11,968 nucleotides of DNA from an uncultured Dechloromonas sp. (GTDB taxonomy: Bacteria; Pseudomonadota; Gammaproteobacteria; Burkholderiales; Rhodocyclaceae): assembly GCA_946477505.1 (NCBI GenBank), contig CAMKYP010000080.1, positions 1 through 11,968 of the forward strand, given 5' to 3'. Positions within the stretch are counted from its first letter, which is position 1, and the number at the start of each line of letters is the position of its first letter. The notes beneath the pieces are model-generated. The model did not search any database. It was not told where the DNA came from and was given only the letters and a program-made list of their open reading frames with translations. Below, piece by piece: positions 1 to 6,019 of the stretch. The position numbers and the translations under genes are program-made.

Positions 1-122
1 GAGAGGATGTCCGGGTTGACGAAGACGATGTAGGCCATCGTCAGGAAGGTGGTCAGGCCGGCGAGGACTTCGGTGCGGACCGTGGTGCCGTGGGCCTGCA
101 GCTGGAAAAATCGTTCGAGCAT
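1..122 (-). CDS. NCS2-family purine (guanine/hypoxanthine/adenine) permease, N-terminal fragment
   Basis: The first 40 codons of a gene that runs off the left edge. The encoded N-terminus begins MLERFFQLQAHGTTVRTE and continues LAGLTTFLTMAYIVFVNPDI. This strongly resembles the start of the AzgA/GhxP/PbuG group of NCS2 permeases, whose members share the TxVRxEVxAGLTTFLxMAY pattern leading into the first membrane helix. Such proteins import purine bases through the inner membrane with protons. The ATG at 122 is preceded by a GGGAG ribosome-binding site about 7 bases upstream. The gene lies 61 bp downstream of the MenA-like gene on the same strand, so it may be co-transcribed. A TATAGA at 155-150 could be a private -10 element, but no good -35 is visible. 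Substrate specificity cannot be read from this fragment. Confidence 0.85.
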   Translation of the reverse strand, partial: MLERFFQLQAHGTTVRTEVLAGLTTFLTMAYIVFVNPDIL

Positions 123-183
123 GCGCAGCTCCCGGAAAAAGCAAGGCACTCTATAGCAACTCGCGGCTCCCCGCGATTGTGGT

Positions 184-996
184 TTACACCAACAGGAAGG
201 CCAGGGCGAGCAGGCAGGCAAAGACCATCTGCAGGCCGGCCGTGGCGGCGAGAATCGTGTTGAACATCGGACCGGGCGGCTCGCGATGGAACCGAGCGAT
301 CAGGCGCAGGGCCAGCGGGAGCGACAGCAACGGCAGGGCGGCTGGCCACCCGAGGTCGCTGAGTGCCGGCAGCAGGGCGTAGGGGGCGAGCATCTCCAGT
401 ACGTAGAGGCGTCGGGTAGCGGGGCGGCCGAGGCGGACGGCCAGCGTATTCTTCCCATGGGCCTTGTCGCCATCGTGGTCGCGGTAGTTGTTGACGGTGA
501 TGACGGCGGCGGCGTGGCTGCCTACCAGCGCAGCTGCGATCAACGCCAAGGCTGTCAGGCTCAGCGTCTGCAGGTAGTAGCTGCCGCCGACAGCCGCCAG
601 GCCAAAGAAGATAAAAACGAATACCTCGCCGAGCGGCCCGTAGGCGATAGGTTTCGGGCCGCCGGTGTAGGCCCAGCCGGCGGCCAGCGAGGCAAGGCCG
701 ATGGCGACGATGGGCCAGCCGCCGTGCCACACCAGATAGATGCCGCACAGGAAGGCGAGTGCGAAGCTGAGCCAGGCGCCGCCCATGACCATACCGGGCG
801 TCAGCCAGCCTTCGGCGGTGGCGCGCCTGGGGCCAAGGCGGCCGGGGGTGTCGGTGCCGCGCAGGAAGTCGCCGACATCGTTGAACAGGTTGGTGCCGAT
901 CTGAATGGCGATGGCCGTGCCGACAAGCACGGGCGACAGCGAGACCGTGAGCGTTTTGGGACGGCAGGCGAGGAACCAGGCGGTGGTTTTGTTCAT
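184..996 (-). CDS. MenA-like UbiA-family prenyltransferase (1,4-dihydroxy-2-naphthoate polyprenyltransferase type), apparently with an internal deletion
   Basis: A 270-residue polytopic membrane protein of the UbiA superfamily. The first Asp-rich motif is NDVGDFLRGTD (residues 39-49). A mid-protein YTGGPKPIAYGPLGE stretch, then VFIFFGLAAVGGSYYLQ and a second motif NNYRDHDGDKAHGKNTLAVRLG, are hallmarks of MenA rather than UbiA or cyoE-type enzymes. MenA joins a polyprenyl chain to DHNA in menaquinone synthesis in the inner membrane. Family members are usually 290-310 residues. Here the N-terminal VGTAIA runs directly into IQIGTNLFND, where relatives have about 20 more residues (loop plus most of helix 2), so activity is uncertain. 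The start at 996 gives the expected N-terminus with RPKTL near residue 12, but no good ribosome-binding site precedes it. It follows the ubiH-type gene by 65 bp. No other men genes are visible, so the true substrate is open. Confidence 0.85.
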   Translation of the reverse strand: MNKTTAWFLACRPKTLTVSLSPVLVGTAIAIQIGTNLFNDVGDFLRGTDTPGRLGPRRATAEGWLTPGMVMGGAWLSFALAFLCGIYLVWHGGWPIVAIGLASLAAGWAYTGGPKPIAYGPLGEVFVFIFFGLAAVGGSYYLQTLSLTALALIAAALVGSHAAAVITVNNYRDHDGDKAHGKNTLAVRLGRPATRRLYVLEMLAPYALLPALSDLGWPAALPLLSLPLALRLIARFHREPPGPMFNTILAATAGLQMVFACLLALAFLLV

Positions 997-1061
997 GCGT
1001 TTAGGGAGGAGGCGGACGGCGCCACTTTAATCGGGCGTCGCGTCCTTGCCCTTGGTGCAGA

Positions 1062-2207
1062 TCAAGGCCAGGCGCGGGCGCCCCAGATCATCCGCTTGGC
1101 AACGAAGTGGCGGGCCGGCGGACAGATGTCGAGGACGAGCAGGCCGAGGCCGCGCGCCAGCTTGAGCGGGGCGATGTCGTTGGAGAAGGCCTTGACGATC
1201 TTGTCGGTGAAGAAGGCGCCGCCATGACGGTCGAGGCGGCGGCTGGCAGCGTAATCGGCCAGCGTTGCCGGCGTCGCTCCGTTCCTGAGCAGCCGTTCGG
1301 CCAGTTGCCAGGCGTCGCGCAGGCCGAGGTTGAAGCCTTGGCCGGAGACCGGATGCAACGTCTGGGCCGTGTTGCCGATCCAGGCTTCGCTGCCCTTGAC
1401 CAGGGTGTCGCGCATCCGTAGCGCCAACGGGAAACGGCTGCGCTTGCCGGGGTTGGCGAAGGTCATGCGGCGGCCGAATTGGTTCTGCAGTGCGGCGACG
1501 AAGGCGTCGTCGTCAAGTGCCATGACGGCATCGGCCTTGCTCGGCGGCAGCGTGAACACGATGGAGTATTCGTCACCGAGTGGTAGCAGGGCGAGTGGGC
1601 CGTCGGGGGTGAAGCGTTCCCAGGCGCGGTTATCGTGTCCCGGCGTCGGGCGGACTTCGCAGATCACGGCATGCTGGCCATAGTCGCTGACCGAGATGGC
1701 TGGGTCGTCGCCCGGCGTCCCTTCGGCATGAACCAGCAGCTTGCAGCGGAGGATGCGCAGTTGGCCGCCATGGCGCAGCGACACCGTGGCGCCGTCGGCG
1801 TCGGCTTCGATGTTCAGGATTTCCGCTTCAGGCAGGAGGCTGTCGGCTTGCAGGTTGCCGGCGAGCGCCGTGGCGAGGTCGCGGTAGCGGACGACGTAAC
1901 CGAGTGCCGGCAATCGATAGTCGGTGCGGTCGATCAGGGTGCGACCGAAACCGTCTTTCTGCGAGATATGGATGGTTTCGATCGGTGTCGCGGCGCGCGA
2001 CGGCCAGCTCCGGATTTGTTCCAACAACTCGCGTGCGCCGTGGGAGAGGGCCAAGGCGCGCGGATCGGCTTGCAGGGCGGCGGGCGGGCGGCGGTCGAGC
2101 AACAGCGATGTCTGGCCGCCGGCGGCGAGCGCCAGGTGCAGCGTCATGCCGACCGGGCCGGCACCGATGATCAGGATGTCGACGTTTTCAACGGCTGGGT
2201 CAGTCAC
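1062..2207 (-). CDS. ubiH: UbiH/UbiF/COQ6-family FAD-dependent hydroxylase (ubiquinone biosynthesis)
   Basis: A 381-residue flavoprotein monooxygenase. It has an N-terminal Rossmann motif IIGAGPVG (about residues 13-20) and the C-terminal FAD-binding signature GNTAQTLHPVSGQGFNLGLRD (two parts, from residue 278). ERFTPDGPLALLPLG in the middle is a UbiH-family trait. These enzymes hydroxylate the ubiquinone ring precursor using O2 and NAD(P)H. The usual central DG motif reads AEG (residues 161-163), a mild deviation. I chose the GTG at 2207: the reading frame stays open to 2318, but that extension lies inside pepP and has low-complexity Arg/Ser content. AGGAGG sits 9 bases before this GTG, and the GTG overlaps the pepP stop by 8 bases. 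pepP-ubiH linkage is also known in E. coli. Which ring position is hydroxylated cannot be deduced, because betaproteobacteria carry several paralogues. Confidence 0.92.
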   Translation of the reverse strand: MTDPAVENVDILIIGAGPVGMTLHLALAAGGQTSLLLDRRPPAALQADPRALALSHGARELLEQIRSWPSRAATPIETIHISQKDGFGRTLIDRTDYRLPALGYVVRYRDLATALAGNLQADSLLPEAEILNIEADADGATVSLRHGGQLRILRCKLLVHAEGTPGDDPAISVSDYGQHAVICEVRPTPGHDNRAWERFTPDGPLALLPLGDEYSIVFTLPPSKADAVMALDDDAFVAALQNQFGRRMTFANPGKRSRFPLALRMRDTLVKGSEAWIGNTAQTLHPVSGQGFNLGLRDAWQLAERLLRNGATPATLADYAASRRLDRHGGAFFTDKIVKAFSNDIAPLKLARGLGLLVLDICPPARHFVAKRMIWGARAWP

Positions 2208-3498
2208 GGCGCATGACCTCCTCGATTTCAGCAACGGTCTTCGGTGCCGAGGTGTAGATGTCGCAGCCCGTTTCGGTGATGCGCACATCGTCCTCGATGC
2301 GGATGCCGATGCCGGCAAGGGCGGGCGGAATGTCGTCGGCCGGGCGGATGTAGAGGCCGGGTTCGACGGTGACGGTCATGCCCGGTTGCAGCGTGGTCCA
2401 TTGGTCGCCGACCTTGTATTCGCCGGCGTCGTGCACATCCAGCCCAAGCCAGTGGCCGGTGCGGTGCATATAGAAACGTTTGTAGTCACCCTTGTCGATT
2501 AGGTTGTCGAGGTCGCCGTTGAGCAACTTGAGATCGACCAGGCCCTGCGTCAGTACGCGCACGGCGGCGTCGTGCGCCTCCATGAAATGGCGACCGGGGG
2601 CGGTGGCGGCGAAGGCGGCATCCTGCGCGGCGAGGACGATTTCATAGACGTCTTTCTGCGCGGCGTTGAAGCGGCCATTGACCGGAAACGTGCGGGTGAT
2701 GTCGGCGGCGTAGCCTTCGACTTCGCAGCCGGCGTCGATCAACACCAGCGTATGGTCATTGAGCAGCTTGTTGTTTTCAACGTAGTGCAGCACGCAGGCA
2801 TTGGTCCCGCCAGCGACGATGGGCGTATAGGCGTGGGCGTCGGCGCCCCGCTTGCGGAATTCGTAGGTCAGCTCGGCTTCCAGTTCGTACTCGGCCATGC
2901 CGGGGCGGCAGGCGCGCATGGCGCGGGCGTGACCGGCGCTGGCGATGTCGGCGGCCCGCTGCTGGATGGCGGCTTCGGTGCTGTCCTTGATCAGGCGCAT
3001 GGCGTCGAGTTCGGCGCGCAGGTCATGGATGGCGCGCGGCGCCCGTTTGCCGGCACGGGTCTGGGCACGCACGGCGTTCAGGGCCTTGGCGATGCGGCTG
3101 TCCCACTCGGCATCGTGCCCGATGGCATGCCAGAGGGTGTCGCGGTCGACCAGCAGTTCGGGCAGTTTCTTGTCGAGCTGCTCGATCGGGTAGGCAGCGT
3201 CAAAGCCGAAAGCGGCCTTGGCGGCTTTCGGGCCGTAGCGGTAGCCATCCCAGATCTCGCGTTCTTCATGTTTCTCGCGACAGAACAGGATGGATTTCGG
3301 TTTTTTGCCGCCGATCAGCACGACCACCGCTTCCGGTTCCGGGAAGCCGGTCAGGTACCAGAAATAGCTGTCGAAGCGGTAGGGATGGTGCGCATCCCGG
3401 TTGCGGATGACTTCCGGCGCGGTCGGCACGATGGCGACGCCGTCGCCGATGGCTTTCAGTAGGCGTTTGCGGCGGGCGAGAAAGTGGGCGTGGGTCAT
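2200..3498 (-). CDS. pepP: Xaa-Pro aminopeptidase (aminopeptidase P, M24B)
   Basis: A 432-residue cytosolic metallopeptidase that removes an N-terminal residue preceding proline. The N-terminal control domain (about residues 1-170) contains FDSYFWYLTGFPEPEAV, typical of proteobacterial PepP. The C-terminal pita-bread domain shows all five expected dinuclear metal ligands: D255 and D266 (LIDAGCEVEGYAADITRTF), H349 (GHWLGLDVHD), E379 (VEPGLY) and E402 (IRIEDDV). Their spacing agrees with E. coli PepP (441 residues). The ATG at 3498 has GAGGTG just upstream, inside the end of the preceding small gene 6 bp away. It overlaps ubiH downstream by 8 bases. Its place between a peptidoglycan-recycling cluster and quinone genes is probably operon convenience rather than one shared pathway. 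Confidence 0.96.
   Translation of the reverse strand: MTHAHFLARRKRLLKAIGDGVAIVPTAPEVIRNRDAHHPYRFDSYFWYLTGFPEPEAVVVLIGGKKPKSILFCREKHEEREIWDGYRYGPKAAKAAFGFDAAYPIEQLDKKLPELLVDRDTLWHAIGHDAEWDSRIAKALNAVRAQTRAGKRAPRAIHDLRAELDAMRLIKDSTEAAIQQRAADIASAGHARAMRACRPGMAEYELEAELTYEFRKRGADAHAYTPIVAGGTNACVLHYVENNKLLNDHTLVLIDAGCEVEGYAADITRTFPVNGRFNAAQKDVYEIVLAAQDAAFAATAPGRHFMEAHDAAVRVLTQGLVDLKLLNGDLDNLIDKGDYKRFYMHRTGHWLGLDVHDAGEYKVGDQWTTLQPGMTVTVEPGLYIRPADDIPPALAGIGIRIEDDVRITETGCDIYTSAPKTVAEIEEVMRRD
2217..2222 (-). promoter_or_regulatory. Ribosome-binding site that fixes the ubiH GTG start
   Basis: On the minus strand AGGAGG occurs inside the last codons of pepP, 9 bases before the GTG at 2207. It is one of the strongest Shine-Dalgarno matches in the window. 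It supports the GTG start over the longer in-frame ATG option at 2318, and implies translational coupling of ubiH to pepP. Confidence 0.7.
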
Positions 3499-3504
3499 GA
3501 CACC

Positions 3505-3687
3505 TCAAGAATAGATGAATCCCAATGCAACGATCAATGTGGCCAACCCGCAGGCTGCAACGAACTCTTCGTTGTGCTTGGAGCCTTTGTGAGGCGGATA
3601 GCGTCCAAACGTCACAACGCGCAGAACAACCCAGCCTGGCCAGTAGAAGACAGCGACAAGTACAAGCTGCGCGACAAAATCAAACAC
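3505..3687 (-). CDS. Small uncharacterised membrane protein (60 aa)
   Basis: I do not recognise a named family. The product has an N-terminal hydrophobic segment (about residues 4-26, including VFYWPGWVVLRVV), a short charged and Pro/Gly/His-containing loop (RYPPHKGSKHNEE), and a C-terminal hydrophobic segment (about 43-60) ending at FIYS. This suggests a helical hairpin in the inner membrane. The GTG start at 3687 shares one base with the murU stop (TAGTG), and the stop lies 6 bp before pepP ATG. It therefore fills exactly the space between two confident genes of the same operon, the main argument that it is real. Only a weak AGGG precedes the start, so translation may depend on re-initiation after murU. 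Base composition is visibly less GC-rich than the neighbours. Function is unknown. Confidence 0.7.
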   Translation of the reverse strand: MFDFVAQLVLVAVFYWPGWVVLRVVTFGRYPPHKGSKHNEEFVAACGLATLIVALGFIYS

Positions 3688-4364
3688 TACTGACCCTGTT
3701 TCTGGAGTTCGGAGTCCAGTTCAGCCAGACGTTGCGGTGTTCCTACATCGACCCAGCGGCCGGTGAAGCGTTCCCCGGTCATCGTGCCAGCAGCGATGGC
3801 GGCGTCGAGCAGGGGGCGGAGCTTCATCGGTTGGCCGAGCGGCACGTCGCAGAACAGGGCTGGCGAGAAAACGCCGATGCCAGCGTAGGTGAGCGTTTGC
3901 TCACCGTTGGCGTAAACGACGCGTTTGCCATCGAGGCTGAAGTCGCCGCCAGCGTGGTGCGCCGGGTTGGCGACGAGCAGCAGGTGGGCCGTTACTGCGG
4001 TGTACGGGCGAAAATGGGCAAAATCCACGTCGCACCAGACATCGCCGTTAACGACGAGAAAGGGCTCGTCACCGAGCAAGGGCAGTGCCTGAGCGATACC
4101 GCCAGCGGTCTCCAGCGCACCCGGCGGTTCGGGCGAGTAGGCGATGCATAGGCCCCACCGCGAACCGTCGCCGAGCGCCAGCTCGATCTGTGTGCCGAGG
4201 TGGGCGTGGTTGATGACGATTTCGCGGAAGCCGGCGGCGGCCAGGCGTTCCAGGTGCCAGACGATGAGCGGCTTGCCGCCGGCGACCAACAGCGGCTTGG
4301 GCGTGCGGTCGGTGAGCGGCCGCATGCGTTCGCCGCGGCCGGCGGCGAGAATCATGGTTTTCAT
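3687..4364 (-). CDS. murU: N-acetylmuramate alpha-1-phosphate uridylyltransferase
   Basis: A 225-residue nucleotidyltransferase of the sugar-phosphate (RmlA/GlmU-like) fold. The start of the protein carries the signature LAAGRGERMRPLTDRTPKPLL, which binds the nucleotide, and NGDVWCD in the middle holds a metal-binding Asp. Length matches Pseudomonas MurU (about 223 residues), and there is no C-terminal acyltransferase domain as in GlmU. MurU converts MurNAc-1-P plus UTP to UDP-MurNAc, bypassing de novo MurA/MurB synthesis and so the fosfomycin target. The ATG at 4364 overlaps the upstream gene stop (ATGA). The frame is open to 4832, but that part is a shadow of the upstream gene. The co-occurring amgK two genes upstream supports MurU over a generic sugar nucleotidyltransferase. 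Confidence 0.92.
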   Translation of the reverse strand: MKTMILAAGRGERMRPLTDRTPKPLLVAGGKPLIVWHLERLAAAGFREIVINHAHLGTQIELALGDGSRWGLCIAYSPEPPGALETAGGIAQALPLLGDEPFLVVNGDVWCDVDFAHFRPYTAVTAHLLLVANPAHHAGGDFSLDGKRVVYANGEQTLTYAGIGVFSPALFCDVPLGQPMKLRPLLDAAIAAGTMTGERFTGRWVDVGTPQRLAELDSELQKQGQ

Positions 4365-4906
4365 GGCGTGAGGGCAAAGCGCCAATGCCAGGGTTCGAAG
4401 ACGAAACCTTGCGGATTGTTGCGCGGGAAGGACAGGTGGAAGCCGAAACTGCTGGCGTGAGCACTCAGCCAGGCGAAAGCCGGTGTTGTCTCGAACTCTG
4501 GAATGCAAGGCGGGCAGCCTGGCGTGCCAACATCGATGGCGCAACCGGTGTGGTGCTCGCTGAAGCCGGGTGGAGCGGATTGAGTGAAGATTTCCTCGGT
4601 CGACTGGCCGGCGGCCTGTTTGTGGCGACAGATTTCGGCTTGCCGTGACACAGAACGGAAGGCGGAGGTGATGTGGAGCACGATGCCGTCTGCCTCGGCG
4701 GCTTGCACAAGCCCCTCCCAAGCGGCGGCTGTTTGGGGCGTCAGCAGATGCTCGCGGCCGTCCGGATCGATTTGAGCCACGACCAGGTCCGCAGCTTCTG
4801 GGTAGGGGATTAGTTGTCGCTCCGCCAGCCATTTCCGGTCGATGCCGAATTCATTCAGTAGCGAGGTGCTATCTGGAACAAGTGCGGGGTTGCCTGGCTC
4901 GATCAC
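4361..4906 (-). CDS. M15-family D,D-/L,D-carboxypeptidase-like peptidase (VanY/LdcB type), no signal peptide
   Basis: A 181-residue zinc peptidase domain. The M15 signature SxHxxGxAxD is present as SEHHTGCAID (H118 and D125 the predicted zinc ligands), and the C-terminal ExxWHW is EPWHW (catalytic E171, zinc ligand H174). An upstream SAFRS motif matches the substrate-site SxxR region of VanY-type enzymes. Relatives cleave the terminal D-Ala from peptidoglycan stem peptides. No signal peptide or membrane anchor precedes the domain, so the enzyme is probably cytosolic, unlike most VanY proteins. The GTG start at 4906 lies 8 bp after the amgK stop with a weak ribosome-binding site; the true start could be slightly internal. 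It overlaps murU by 4 bases (ATGA). Sitting between amgK and murU, it may trim recycled peptides. Substrate and D,D- versus L,D-specificity are inference. Confidence 0.88.
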   Translation of the reverse strand: MIEPGNPALVPDSTSLLNEFGIDRKWLAERQLIPYPEAADLVVAQIDPDGREHLLTPQTAAAWEGLVQAAEADGIVLHITSAFRSVSRQAEICRHKQAAGQSTEEIFTQSAPPGFSEHHTGCAIDVGTPGCPPCIPEFETTPAFAWLSAHASSFGFHLSFPRNNPQGFVFEPWHWRFALTP

Positions 4907-4914
4907 GGTTGGTC

Positions 4915-5931
4915 TTACTTGTAGCGGTAGCCGATCTGGTCGGTCTGCCCGTCCAGCCGGTCGAGCAGGTTGAGCAGGGGCTTGAGTTGCAGGTAGCGGC
5001 TGGCGGTTTTCTTGGCGTAGTTCATGAAGCGCGGCAGGTCTACGCTGTATTTGTCCTTGCCGTCGCGGTACTTGAGGCGGCAGAAGATGCCGAGCACCTT
5101 GAGGTGGCGCTGCAGGCCCATCAGCTCGTACTCGCGCCAGAAGGCGCCGAAATCCTCGCGTACCGGCAGGCCGGCGGCGCGGGCCTTTTCCCAGTAGCGG
5201 ACAACCCAGTCGATTTCCTGTTCCTCATCCCAGGAGATGAAGGCGTCGCGGAACAGCGAGACCACGTCGTAGGTGATCGGCCCCATGACTGCATCCTGAA
5301 AGTCGATAATCCCCGGCGTCAGGCGCTCGGCGCTTTCAACAACCATCAGATTGCGCGGCATGAAGTCGCGGTGCACGAACACCTTGGGCTGGCCGAGCGC
5401 CGAATTGATCAGGAACTTGAAGGTTCGGTCGAGCATGATGCGGTCTTCGTCGGCGAGTTCGATGCCGAGGTGGCGGCCGACGAACCATTCCGGGAAGAGA
5501 TCCAGCTCGCGGCGCAGGAGCGTGCCGTCATAGGGCGGTAGCGTGGCGGCGGTCGTGGATAGCTGCCACTTGATCAACACGTCGAGGACCGGGCGGATCA
5601 GCAGGTCGGCCATGCTCAGATCGGCGTTCAGGGCGTCGAGGTAGCCGATGCGGCCAAGGTCGGTGAGCACCAGGAAGCCTTTGTCGAAATCCTTGTCGAG
5701 GATGCGCGGTGCGGCCAGGTCGGCTTTGGCGAGCAGGCCTGCGACGTGGATGAAGGGCTTGCAGTCTTCCTTTTCCGGCGGTGCGTCCATCAGGATGCGC
5801 GTACTGCCGTCCGGCCAGGTCAGGCGGAAATAGCGGCGGAAGCTGGCATCGGCCGAGGCCGGGGTGATCTGGACGGATTGGTTGGGAAAGCGCTCGGCTA
5901 CCCAGTCTGTAACAAGTTGATCGCGCGACAT
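4915..5931 (-). CDS. amgK: N-acetylmuramate/N-acetylglucosamine anomeric kinase
   Basis: A 338-residue protein of the aminoglycoside-phosphotransferase (APH) kinase fold. The catalytic loop is HRDFMPRNLM (H187, D189, N194) and the metal-binding motif is IDFQDAVMGP (D210), followed by TYDVVSLFRD, as in AmgK. AmgK phosphorylates MurNAc or GlcNAc at C1 with ATP in the cytosol, and MurU then makes the UDP-sugar. The length agrees with Pseudomonas AmgK (about 340). The ATG at 5931 gives a normal N-terminus (DWVAERFP...) but has no recognisable Shine-Dalgarno sequence; the leader is C-rich. It is the first gene of the minus-strand operon and is divergent from lptD, the same neighbourhood as in pseudomonads. 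The alternative, a generic choline/aminoglycoside kinase, is less likely given murU nearby. Confidence 0.93.
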   Translation of the reverse strand: MSRDQLVTDWVAERFPNQSVQITPASADASFRRYFRLTWPDGSTRILMDAPPEKEDCKPFIHVAGLLAKADLAAPRILDKDFDKGFLVLTDLGRIGYLDALNADLSMADLLIRPVLDVLIKWQLSTTAATLPPYDGTLLRRELDLFPEWFVGRHLGIELADEDRIMLDRTFKFLINSALGQPKVFVHRDFMPRNLMVVESAERLTPGIIDFQDAVMGPITYDVVSLFRDAFISWDEEQEIDWVVRYWEKARAAGLPVREDFGAFWREYELMGLQRHLKVLGIFCRLKYRDGKDKYSVDLPRFMNYAKKTASRYLQLKPLLNLLDRLDGQTDQIGYRYK

Positions 5932-5952
5932 CGGTCGGGGGTGGGTTCGTTG

Positions 5953-5970
5953 TAAAATGACGCGATTTTA
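5953..5970. promoter_or_regulatory. Inverted repeat with possible divergent -10 elements for amgK and lptD
   Basis: The 88-bp gap between the divergent genes contains TAAAAT (5953-5958), six bases, then ATTTTA (5965-5970), a perfect 6+6 inverted repeat in an AT-rich island. Each arm reads TAAAAT on one strand, so each could be a -10 box, giving a leader of roughly 25 bases for amgK and 55 for lptD. No convincing -35 is visible at 16-18 bp on either side. The repeat could instead be an operator. Confidence 0.4.
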
Positions 5971-6019
5971 ACACTCGGGTCCCGGTCGCTCCGGTCCTCG
6001 CTTTTCTTCGATCGCCTGA

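Noticed and set aside
123..183. Possible purine riboswitch or terminator upstream of the permease
   Set aside because: Only 61 bp are available, too short for a purine riboswitch. The CGCGG-GGAG-CCGCG hairpin (162-175) is not followed by a T run.
997..1061. Possible terminator between ubiH and the MenA-like gene
   Set aside because: A weak GGGC/GCCC pairing is present, but there is no stable stem and no T tract; not enough to call.
286..1227. A 313-codon plus-strand frame across the MenA-like and ubiH genes
   Set aside because: It spans two genes and their gap on the other strand; low-complexity G/A/Q/R composition with no domain.
2208..2318. N-terminal extension of ubiH to the ATG at 2318
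   Set aside because: It would lie within pepP, has Arg/Ser/Pro-rich shadow composition, and the GTG at 2207 has a strong ribosome-binding site and gives the family N-terminus.
2572..3462. A 296-codon open frame on the plus strand opposite pepP
   Set aside because: Glycine/valine-rich shadow of the pepP coding strand, which has all its metal ligands; no motif or ribosome-binding site.
4365..4832. N-terminal extension of murU to 4832
   Set aside because: The extra 156 codons are the out-of-frame shadow of the M15 peptidase gene. The nucleotidyltransferase signature begins right after the ATG at 4364.
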